Shown here one piece after another: positions 7,987 through 14,847 of a stretch of 40,428 nt of DNA. The position numbers and the translations under genes are program-made. The stretch spans positions 1 to 40,428 of the forward strand of contig CALVTH010000014.1 in assembly GCA_944360115.1 (NCBI GenBank), read 5' to 3'. How positions within the stretch are numbered: position 1 is the stretch's first letter; every line of letters starts with the position of its first letter. This DNA is from an uncultured Clostridia bacterium. GTDB taxonomy: Bacteria; Bacillota; Clostridia; Christensenellales; CAG-917. The notes under the pieces are model-generated. The model did no database searches. It worked only from the letters and a program-made list of their open reading frames with translations, and was not told the origin of the DNA.

Positions 7987-9350
7987 TTCTTCTCCTTTCG
8001 CGCCTTCTCCGCTCTCCTGCCGAGGAAAGCCAGCGCGCTTTCTCTTCTGCGGAGCGCCGGGTCGAGCACCGCGCACTCCCACAGTTCGCGCAGGGCGACT
8101 CCGATGTCGTGTCCGACAAGCCCAGCCGCTTCCGCGTCCTTGCCGTCCACGGGCAGGTCGGATATTTTCATCGGCGTGCCGTCGGACAGCATTGTGTCGT
8201 ATATCTCCTCCAGCCGCACTTTCTCCACGGGATGTCCGCAGGTGGCGTACCCGTCGGCGCGCTTGAGCGCGGCGAGGTCGCGCACCAGGTCGGCGTGTTC
8301 GGCGGCGAATCTTCTGAGTTTGTTCTCGGACATATCGCCCGCAAGGTCGGTCATGTGATACCGCACAAGGTCGATTATCCTTTTCGCCCGCGCCTTTGGC
8401 ATACGCAGCGCGGAAAGCCGCACCGCCAGCGCTTCCGCGCCCGCTTCGGCGTGACCGTACATATTGCCGTCGCGCTCGAAGCATATACGCTTGCCCACAT
8501 CGTGCAGAAGCGCCGCCCACCTTATTCGGGGCGCCGCCGCGGCGTAAGCCTCGACGGAATGACGGTAGGCGTCGTAGCGGTGGTATTTCGGATTCTGCTC
8601 CAGCCCTTTGAGCGCGGCGAGCTCGGGAAGCAACAGCTCCACCAACCCCAGCCTGTCCATGAGCGCAAGCCCGCGCGCGTGACCGTCCGCCACGCCGAGC
8701 GCGGGATAAGCCGTGTCCGCAACGAAAATCTTGTCCAGTTCGGCGAGTATTCTCTCGGGAACGATGTCCGCCACCTGCGGGGCGAATTTCTCCGCCGCCC
8801 GCAAGGTCTCCTCCTCCGTCTCGAAGCCCGTCTCGGCGGCAAAACGAACCAGCCGCAGTATGCGCAGTCCGTCTTCGGAGAACACCCTTTCGGGGTCGTC
8901 CGCCGCGCGGAGCAACCTGCGCGAGATGTCCTCCATTCCGCCCGTCGGGTCGGTGTACCGCTCCGTCAGCGGGTCGAAGTAGACGGCGTTCGCCGTGAAA
9001 TCGCGGCGGGCGGCGTCGAGGGTTATGTCGTCGGTGAACACCACATCTTCGGGGTGATGTTCGCCGCTGCCGTTTCTGTAACTGTCCGTGCGGAAGCAGG
9101 TGTATTCCGCACGGAATCCGCGGGCGGAAATGCACGCCGTGCCCAGCCGCGGATATTGACGGTGAACGGTGAATTCGGTGTTTAAAAGTATGTTTTCCAC
9201 CTCTTTAACCGTCAGTTTTGAACATATATCGAGGTCGCGCGGTTCCAGTCCGAGCACTTTGTCGCGGCAGAACCCGCCCACCGCGTAAAGAGTGGCACGC
9301 GGACGGAAAAGCTCCGCCAGCCGCACGAAAACCGCAAGGTCAACCGCCAT
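7983..9350 (-). CDS. cca: CCA tRNA nucleotidyltransferase / poly(A) polymerase family
   Basis: A 455-residue class II nucleotidyltransferase that adds or repairs the 3' CCA end of tRNAs. The head domain begins with AVGGFCRDKVLG (residues 23-34) and the catalytic RDLDIC pair of aspartates near 39-41; RRDFTANAV and the DP.GG..D segment follow, and then the RNA-binding region DPERVFSEDGLRILRLVRFAAE. An HD domain with LLHDVGK lies in the second half, as in many bacterial CCA enzymes, and could give phosphatase activity. Without structure-based comparison a poly(A) polymerase or a split A- or CC-adding role cannot be excluded. ATG 9350 has GAGG and overlaps the end of hpt by 11 bases. Confidence 0.92.
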   Translation of the reverse strand: MAVDLAVFVRLAELFRPRATLYAVGGFCRDKVLGLEPRDLDICSKLTVKEVENILLNTEFTVHRQYPRLGTACISARGFRAEYTCFRTDSYRNGSGEHHPEDVVFTDDITLDAARRDFTANAVYFDPLTERYTDPTGGMEDISRRLLRAADDPERVFSEDGLRILRLVRFAAETGFETEEETLRAAEKFAPQVADIVPERILAELDKIFVADTAYPALGVADGHARGLALMDRLGLVELLLPELAALKGLEQNPKYHRYDAYRHSVEAYAAAAPRIRWAALLHDVGKRICFERDGNMYGHAEAGAEALAVRLSALRMPKARAKRIIDLVRYHMTDLAGDMSENKLRRFAAEHADLVRDLAALKRADGYATCGHPVEKVRLEEIYDTMLSDGTPMKISDLPVDGKDAEAAGLVGHDIGVALRELWECAVLDPALRRRESALAFLGRRAEKARKEKK

Positions 9351-9882
9351 ACACCTCGGGTGCCAGCACGCACACATCGGGCAGATTGCGGAACTTCTCG
9401 TTGAAGTCCAGCCCGTAACCCACCACATATTCGTTGGGGATTTCGAAGCCGACATAATCGCCTTTCAGTTCCACTTTTCTGCGCGAGGGTTTGTCGAGGA
9501 GGGCGCACAGTTTTATGGAAGCGGGCTGACGCGCTTCGAGCAGTTTCTTGAGATAGACGAGAGTCGTGCCCGTGTCGATGATATCCTCGACGATGAGCAG
9601 ATGTTTGCCCGCGACGGGCGAGGAAAAGTCCTTGAGCATTTTGACTTCGCCCGAACTTGCCGCGCCGCTGCCGTAACTGGACACGGCGATGAAGTCCACT
9701 TCCACATCGCCCGTGAGACGACGGAAAAGGTCGGCGAAAAAGATTGTCGCCCCGCGCAGTATGCACACCACCATAAGCGGTTTGCCCGCATAATCGCGGT
9801 TGATTTCGGCGGCGAGTTCTCCGACGCGCGCGGCGATGTCTTCTTTGGATACGAGAATTTTTGCTATTTCTTTGCCGTACAT
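9340..9882 (-). CDS. hpt: Hypoxanthine phosphoribosyltransferase
   Basis: A 180-residue type I phosphoribosyltransferase that salvages hypoxanthine and guanine to IMP and GMP using PRPP. The PRPP-binding loop VEDIIDTGTT is at residues 98-107. The flexible-loop SSYGSG, the ILRGATIF segment and the C-terminal PNEYVVGYGLDFNEKFRNLPDV, which is close to the consensus ending of bacterial HPRT, are also present. It sits 30 bases after tilS, a pairing that is widespread in Firmicutes and other bacteria, and overlaps cca downstream. ATG 9882 has GAGG six bases before it. Confidence 0.95.
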   Translation of the reverse strand: MYGKEIAKILVSKEDIAARVGELAAEINRDYAGKPLMVVCILRGATIFFADLFRRLTGDVEVDFIAVSSYGSGAASSGEVKMLKDFSSPVAGKHLLIVEDIIDTGTTLVYLKKLLEARQPASIKLCALLDKPSRRKVELKGDYVGFEIPNEYVVGYGLDFNEKFRNLPDVCVLAPEVYGG

Positions 9883-9912
9883 ATTTGCCCTCTGCTTCCT
9901 TTGTGGATATTG

Positions 9913-11238
9913 TTACTCTTTGCCGAGAGTTATTTTCAGGACGGCGACGGTGTCGTCGTCCACTCTGACCTTGTCCGAAATTTCCACGCCCGCCGCGAAC
10001 AGCACATCGTTGCCGACGGCGCACACCGTGATGTCGTCGCGCCGTCTCAACGGCACTTTGCGGTCGGTGAGAAAATCGCCGAAGTTCTTGGTGCCGCCGC
10101 CGAACTTGGTGAACACATCGCCATCCCTGCGCTTTCGCAGCACCGCCCCGTCGGGGATTTTGTCGGCGTCGGCGTACAACGCACCGTCGCCCTTTGCGAC
10201 CTGTTCTTTGGGCACGGTCTCCAGCACGACGCCTAAGACTTCGCCCGAAAACCCGTGCGGGAACGGTGCTTCCGTCGCGCCGCCCGCGGCGCGGTCTCCC
10301 TCTCCGCGCCCGCGGGTGCGGGTGAACACCACCGCGTCGCTGTCCAGATGAGCGGTCACCCCGTGAGAAAGTTCCACGCGTTTGCCCGTGCCCGCGCCCA
10401 CAAGCCCGATGACGGCGTCGTAATGCTTTTCCTCGACATCCTGCAAAACGCCGAGCGCCGCGCATGCCCGCGCCACCGTCCTCTTGGCAAGCACGGGTTC
10501 GTCGAACACCGCAAGCGGCACGCGCATTTCGCCGTCGCGCTCCTCGGGATATGGAGCCGCCGCTTCGATGTAATCGTCGGCTTCGGCGGCGTTGCGCGCA
10601 AGCCGCGCCACCGCTTCGTTGACGGCGGGGAAACGCTCCCTGATACGCGCCAGTTCGGCGCGCAGGAAATTGCGCGTGTAACTCTCGTCGCGGTTGGTCT
10701 CGTCCTCGGTGAACGGCAAGCCCCTTGCGCCTATATAACCGTCGATTTCGGCGCGCGACACCGCAAGCAGCGGGCGGATATACCTCCCGGAAAGTGGGCT
10801 CATTCCGCGCAGCCCTTTTATGCCCGTGCCGCGCAACATACGCATGAGCACGGTCTCCGTCTGGTCGTCGGCGTGGTGCGCGAGCGCGACATAATCGCAC
10901 TCGCCCCCGTCGAGCAATCCGTCGAAAACGCCGTAGCGTAGTTGCCGCGCCGCCTGTTCGAGGGTGAGTCGGTTGCGCTCGGCGAAGGCGGGGGCGTCCA
11001 CGCGGAATACGAGCAGGCGTATGCCACGCTCCTTGCAGAATCTTTCGGCGAATGAGGCGTCGCGGAGAGAATTCTCCCCTCTTATTCCGTGCTCGATGTG
11101 CACGGCGAAAAAGTCCGTCCCCGAGGACAGGAAAAGGTCCGCGAGCGCGACCGAATCGCGCCCGCCCGAAAAGGCAAGCGCGACGCGTGCGTCCGCAGGC
11201 ACGCGCAGGCGGAATTCTTCTCCCGATATTGTTTTCAT
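9913..11238 (-). CDS. tilS: tRNA(Ile)-lysidine synthetase
   Basis: A 441-residue enzyme that ligates lysine to cytidine 34 of the minor tRNA-Ile (CAU), making it read AUA. The PP-loop ATP-pyrophosphatase signature SGGRDS is at residues 24-29. The HIEHGIRG, LAHHADDQTETVLMRMLRGTG and NRDESYTRNFLR segments that follow are diagnostic of TilS. The C-terminal portion carries the TilS C-domain (GDVFTKFGGGTKNFGDFLTDRKV). ATG 11238 has no ribosome site: TATAAT ends six bases before it, so the mRNA is probably leaderless. It heads the operon tilS-hpt-cca-rmuC-PHP, whose other genes have ribosome sites or overlaps. Confidence 0.95.
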   Translation of the reverse strand: MKTISGEEFRLRVPADARVALAFSGGRDSVALADLFLSSGTDFFAVHIEHGIRGENSLRDASFAERFCKERGIRLLVFRVDAPAFAERNRLTLEQAARQLRYGVFDGLLDGGECDYVALAHHADDQTETVLMRMLRGTGIKGLRGMSPLSGRYIRPLLAVSRAEIDGYIGARGLPFTEDETNRDESYTRNFLRAELARIRERFPAVNEAVARLARNAAEADDYIEAAAPYPEERDGEMRVPLAVFDEPVLAKRTVARACAALGVLQDVEEKHYDAVIGLVGAGTGKRVELSHGVTAHLDSDAVVFTRTRGRGEGDRAAGGATEAPFPHGFSGEVLGVVLETVPKEQVAKGDGALYADADKIPDGAVLRKRRDGDVFTKFGGGTKNFGDFLTDRKVPLRRRDDITVCAVGNDVLFAAGVEISDKVRVDDDTVAVLKITLGKE

Positions 11239-11244
11239 AGTACG

Positions 11245-11273
11245 ATTATAAATCAAAGCGCGGCGTTTGTCTA
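11245..11273 (-). promoter_or_regulatory. Promoter of tilS, leaderless arrangement
   Basis: TAGACA (11273-11268), 17-base spacer, TATAAT (11250-11245), then CGTACT and the ATG. The predicted transcription start is the A of the ATG. The TATAAT-to-ATG segment is almost identical to that of the phosphatase gene 845 bases away. Confidence 0.8.
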
Positions 11274-11315
11274 CACCGCGCCGCGCCGCAAAAGCACAAT
11301 CGTGCGCCCGCGCCG

Positions 11316-12083
11316 TCACTCCGTATAGAAGCGTTTCCAGTCGGCGAGATTGTCCGCCGTCACGCCGTATTCCTCGCGCAGAAAGTCCTCGATTGAAGCG
11401 TATTTGCCGAAAATGGCGTTCCACGCCCTGTCGAAGAGTTCCTCGTGCACGCGGCTGTTGTAACGCACGCACTCGTAGAACTTGTCGGAAAGACGGAGGG
11501 GCTTGACGAGTTTCATCAGCTTTGCCGTCTTGCCCGCCTTTCTGTTGTTGGAGCGCATATATTCCTCCAGCGCCTGTTCGCGCGTGCGTCCGAGCGCCAG
11601 TTCTATAATCATCGCCGCAACGCCCGTCCTGTCCTTGCCCGCCGTGCAATGGAAGGCGATGGTCTTGCCCTCGTTCATACGGTCGAACAGCCGACTGTAG
11701 GCGTGCTTGGCATACGGCATATATTCGTAGGCGTCGCGCACCCCGTCCATAATCTCGTCGAACTGCGCGTCCGAGCACGACAGCATGGCGAAACACGATT
11801 TGCGCGTGGGTGCCAGAATGCGGAATTTGGTGTCTCCGAAAACCGAAGCATTGACATACTCCACCCCTTTGGGTAGTTTGTCGGGTTTCTCTTTGACCTC
11901 TTCGGGTATTCTGAAATCTATGACGCAATCGAGGCCGAGCGAAGCCAGAAACCGCTTGTCGTCACCGTTTTTCGGGCGGAGTTTGCAGGTCCTGTAAAGT
12001 TTGCCCGCCTTAATGACGCCGCCCGATGGAAGTTCCAACCCTCCCATATCCCTGAAATTGCTGAAAGTCACTCCTTTACCCAT
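11316..12083 (-). CDS. Tyrosine / dual-specificity phosphatase family protein
   Basis: A 255-residue cysteine-based phosphatase of the bacterial group with the extended P-loop (Y_phosphatase3, related to Mycobacterium PtpB and Listeria LipA). The catalytic loop is HCTAGKDRTG at residues 145-154, with the nucleophile Cys146 and Arg152; the Lys-Asp pair inside the loop is typical of members with phosphoinositide activity. The N-terminal NFRDMGG and YRTCKL elements and VIDFRIPEE are also family markers. There is no signal peptide, so it should be cytosolic. ATG 12083 has no ribosome site and lies six bases after TATAAT. The physiological substrate is unknown, and no cognate kinase is nearby. Confidence 0.9.
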   Translation of the reverse strand: MGKGVTFSNFRDMGGLELPSGGVIKAGKLYRTCKLRPKNGDDKRFLASLGLDCVIDFRIPEEVKEKPDKLPKGVEYVNASVFGDTKFRILAPTRKSCFAMLSCSDAQFDEIMDGVRDAYEYMPYAKHAYSRLFDRMNEGKTIAFHCTAGKDRTGVAAMIIELALGRTREQALEEYMRSNNRKAGKTAKLMKLVKPLRLSDKFYECVRYNSRVHEELFDRAWNAIFGKYASIEDFLREEYGVTADNLADWKRFYTE

Positions 12084-12089
12084 AGTGCG

Positions 12090-12118
12090 ATTATACCCCA
12101 CCGCCCCCTGCGACGCAA
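12090..12118 (-). promoter_or_regulatory. Promoter of the phosphatase gene, leaderless arrangement
   Basis: TTGCGT (12118-12113), 17-base spacer, TATAAT (12095-12090), then CGCACT and the ATG. Transcription should start at the start codon. Confidence 0.75.
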
Positions 12119-12159
12119 GCATTAAAAAAGATGAAGAACGACTATTCGCGTTTGCCGTG

Positions 12160-12188
12160 TTGTTCCGAAACGCGATTTGGTATAAGAT
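12160..12188 (+). promoter_or_regulatory. Putative promoter of the hydrolase gene
   Basis: TTGTTC (12160-12165), 17-base spacer, TAAGAT (12183-12188), then six bases and the ATG at 12195. TATAAG at 12181-12186 is an alternative -10. Either choice leaves essentially no leader and no ribosome site. Confidence 0.55.
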
Positions 12189-12194
12189 AAAATT

Positions 12195-13214
12195 ATGAAA
12201 CGGAACGGCACAGACAAAGGCGAATGGAAAAAGACGGCTCGGAAAATACGCCGTTTCAACGAAAAACTGGTCTACGACCTGAAGTTCGCCTATGTCCGCA
12301 CGGGACATATCAAAAACGAATTCCTCGGTTTCCTGACCGTGTTCAACGCGAAGCGTTCCCGCTTCGTAAAGACGGAGCGGCACATTCGTTACGACGACGA
12401 CAACGAAAGACTTTATCTCAACATCTACTACCGCCGCGACCGCAAGCCCTCCGAGCAAGCCCCCGTATTCGTTTACATACACGGCGGCGGCTGGATAGGC
12501 GGGCTGCCCGAAACACGCGAAGCCTTCAACACCAAAATCGCCGAAGCGGGTTATTTCGTCGTCTCGCTGTACTACGGTCACTCACCTTATTACCCTCACC
12601 CCGAGCCGATAGAAAACATCTACAAGGCGTTCGCGTGGCTGAAACGCAACGCCGAAAAATACAACATCGACGCCGAAGAAATCTTCGTGGGCGGCGAATC
12701 GGCGGGGGCGCACCTGTCGGCAATGGCGGGCGCGATTTCCTCCAACCCGTCCTACAACGCCCTTTTCGACCTGCCCGACGAAAGCCGTCATCAGAAAATC
12801 GCGGGGCTGGTGCTCAATTGCGGCGTGTTCGACCTCAGGAAAGCGCTCGGCATAAACTTCCGCAACATACGCCTTTATGTGCAGTCCTACTGCGGCGGAG
12901 CGCCCCTCGACGAAGTTTCGGACGAACAGTGGAAAGAGGTCTCGCCCGTGCATTATGTGACGGAGAACTTCCCGCCGTGCTTCCTCGTGTCGGCGGAGAG
13001 AGACCCTCTCGCGCCCCTCACATTCGACCTGGCGGAAAGGCTGAAAACGCTCGGCGTGGAATACGCGCATTACCACGGAAAAGGTCGGGCTGCGGTGCAC
13101 GCGTTCGCGGTCGTGCAAATTCTGAAAATCTCGCGTGAAGCAATGTTCGGAATAAAACGATTCCTCGTATCACACACAAAACGCGGGCTTCTGCACTACA
13201 TAAGAGCAAGATAA
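12195..13214 (+). CDS. Alpha/beta hydrolase of the hormone-sensitive lipase group
   Basis: A 339-residue esterase-like enzyme. The oxyanion loop HGGGW is at residues 96-100 and the nucleophile elbow GGESAGAH around 166-173 (Ser169). The acid is Asp270 in SAERDPLAP and the histidine is His302 in GRAAVHAF, so the triad is complete and in the order expected for the HSL/acetyl-esterase family. The N-terminal basic segment (residues 1-60) is a cap or membrane-associating region rather than a signal peptide. The likely reaction is hydrolysis of a short acyl ester; the substrate cannot be named. ATG 12195 lacks a ribosome site and the promoter is immediately upstream. The gene stands alone between minus-strand neighbours. 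Confidence 0.88.
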   Translation: MKRNGTDKGEWKKTARKIRRFNEKLVYDLKFAYVRTGHIKNEFLGFLTVFNAKRSRFVKTERHIRYDDDNERLYLNIYYRRDRKPSEQAPVFVYIHGGGWIGGLPETREAFNTKIAEAGYFVVSLYYGHSPYYPHPEPIENIYKAFAWLKRNAEKYNIDAEEIFVGGESAGAHLSAMAGAISSNPSYNALFDLPDESRHQKIAGLVLNCGVFDLRKALGINFRNIRLYVQSYCGGAPLDEVSDEQWKEVSPVHYVTENFPPCFLVSAERDPLAPLTFDLAERLKTLGVEYAHYHGKGRAAVHAFAVVQILKISREAMFGIKRFLVSHTKRGLLHYIRAR

Positions 13215-13266
13215 AGCCCGTGTTTTGCCATTAAACATCGATATTCAGGCTTTGCCGTACAATAAT

Positions 13267-13295
13267 AAAACGCGCCGTTGGACGCGTTTTTTATT
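13267..13295. terminator. Bidirectional terminator between hydrolase and transporter genes
   Basis: AAAACGCG (13267-13274) pairs with CGCGTTTT (13283-13290); the plus strand continues TTATT and the minus strand TATTATT. It separates the convergent hydrolase and anion-transporter genes. Confidence 0.75.
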
Positions 13296-13316
13296 CGTCA
13301 ATCCGAAGCGGAATCT

Positions 13317-14624
13317 TCAGAGCGCCACGGTCAGATACAGCCCGCCGAGAGCCGCCGCGAGAGTCGGCAAAGTCAGGAAAATTCCTTTCTTCACGAAGTG
13401 CTTGAAACGGAAATAAACTCCCTTGTGCTTGATAATCGACATCCACATTATTGCGGACATCGAAGCGACGGGGGTGAGCAGCGAGCCCATATTGGAGCCT
13501 ATTATCGTGGCAAACATCGCCTCGGTTAGATTGAGCCCCGTCATTTCGGAAAGTATGCCCACGAAGAACATACTCATCGGGAGATTGTTCATAAGGTTGC
13601 TTGACGCGGCGGACAACGCTCCGAAGGTCCAAAGAGAATATTCGTTGTCGAACACGGCGGCAATCTTGCCCGTTATTCCGTTGTTCATCAGCGACAACAC
13701 GACAACGAACATAGAAAGCAGGAAAGGCACCAGGTGCCACGGCATACGCTTCGCAGTCTTCGCGAGAGGGTGAAGGGACTGTTTCTTGGCAAGGAAACAA
13801 ATCGTCGCCGCCAGCATCACCGCCGAAGCGGAGCAAAGACATATCAGCCACATCGGCACGGATATGTAGGACGAAGCGATGAGCAGGACCGTACACACGC
13901 CCAGCCCCGTCACTCCGACGACGAGAGCGGGGACATTCCTTATGGACACTTCCAGTTCGCTGGCCGCAAGCGGGGCTTTGAGGTCCTTTCTGAACATAAT
14001 GAGCAACAGCGAAAACGACACCACCGCCGCGAACACCGTCGGCACCGCCATAACCGCCACATAGTCGAGAAAGCCCACGCCGAAATAGGTGGCGACATAG
14101 ACATTGGTGGTGTTGCCTATCATGAGGAACATGCTCCATGTGTTGGCGGCTATATACTCCATAAACACATACGGCACGGGATTGATGTTGCTGTTCTTTG
14201 CGAAATAACAAATGAACGGCGTGAAGGTCAGCACTATCGTGCTGTTTGAAGTCACCAGTGTGACCAACGCGATGATTATGTAGAGCAAGACGAACAGTTT
14301 GAGTTGGCTCGTCCCCGCGTGTTTCATGACCTTGGCGGCGAGATACTTGAAAAAACCCACCCTGTCGAGATAGACGGACATCGCGCTCATCGACAGGAAT
14401 ATCGCGAGGGTTTTGAGGGGGTTCATGTCGGAGTCGCCGAAGAACTGCTCCGCCACCTGTCCCGCGGGCACCTGAGAGGTCGCCACCAGCACCACGGCGC
14501 AGACGAAAGGCACCACCCAGTACAGGTGGATTCTCAGTTTGCCGAGTCGCACTTTGGCATTGGTGGCCGTGCATATCACTACGCTGAGGCAGGACAGGCA
14601 CAGCGCGGCAATGGACAGCGCCAT
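13317..14624 (-). CDS. ArsB/NhaD-type (ion transporter superfamily) anion permease
   Basis: A 435-residue membrane protein with about 11 hydrophobic helices and no other domain. The repeated hairpin features of the IT superfamily are visible: TSNSTIVLTFTPFICYFA in the first half and ASSNLMNNLPMSMFFVG followed by GSNMGSLLTPVASMSAIMWM in the second, the latter matching the SNxxNNxP and GxNxGxxxTxxGSLA motifs of ArsB/SLC13-like carriers. It could export arsenite or carry dicarboxylate or Na+/H+; the window has no arsR or arsC to decide. ATG 14624 has AGAGG nine bases before it. The promoter contains an imperfect palindrome that may be an operator. Confidence 0.85.
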   Translation of the reverse strand: MALSIAALCLSCLSVVICTATNAKVRLGKLRIHLYWVVPFVCAVVLVATSQVPAGQVAEQFFGDSDMNPLKTLAIFLSMSAMSVYLDRVGFFKYLAAKVMKHAGTSQLKLFVLLYIIIALVTLVTSNSTIVLTFTPFICYFAKNSNINPVPYVFMEYIAANTWSMFLMIGNTTNVYVATYFGVGFLDYVAVMAVPTVFAAVVSFSLLLIMFRKDLKAPLAASELEVSIRNVPALVVGVTGLGVCTVLLIASSYISVPMWLICLCSASAVMLAATICFLAKKQSLHPLAKTAKRMPWHLVPFLLSMFVVVLSLMNNGITGKIAAVFDNEYSLWTFGALSAASSNLMNNLPMSMFFVGILSEMTGLNLTEAMFATIIGSNMGSLLTPVASMSAIMWMSIIKHKGVYFRFKHFVKKGIFLTLPTLAAALGGLYLTVAL

Positions 14625-14655
14625 ATATTCGTAACCTCTGTTAACCGCATTAAGG

Positions 14656-14691
14656 GTTAATATATTATATCAACGCACGCGCGACTTGCAA
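14656..14691 (-). promoter_or_regulatory. Promoter of the anion permease with palindromic overlap
   Basis: TTGCAA (14691-14686), 16-base spacer, TATAAT (14669-14664). GTTAATATATTATATCAAC (14656-14674) is a nearly symmetric inverted repeat centred on the -10, and GGTTAA-like half-sites recur in the leader (around 14639-14644). This is the layout of a repressed promoter. Confidence 0.6.
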
Positions 14692-14801
14692 CTCTATTTG
14701 TAAAAAAATTGTAAAAACGCGCGTTTTCATCTTTTTTCTCTCCCCTGCCGGGGGAACCGTCCGCTCTTCGCTATGCGCTTCCCGTCGGGGGCGAAAAAGA
14801 A

Positions 14802-14825
14802 AACCCGAGACCGCGGTCTCGGGTT
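14802..14825 (-). terminator. Strong terminator of the large lipoprotein gene
   Basis: A perfect 24-base palindrome at 14802-14825, with arms AACCCGAGACC and GGTCTCGGGTT around a GC centre. On the minus strand it is followed by TTCTTTTT, and it lies 22 bases after the lipoprotein stop codon. Confidence 0.88.
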
Positions 14826-14847
14826 GTCGTTGCACGGATTGCGCGAC

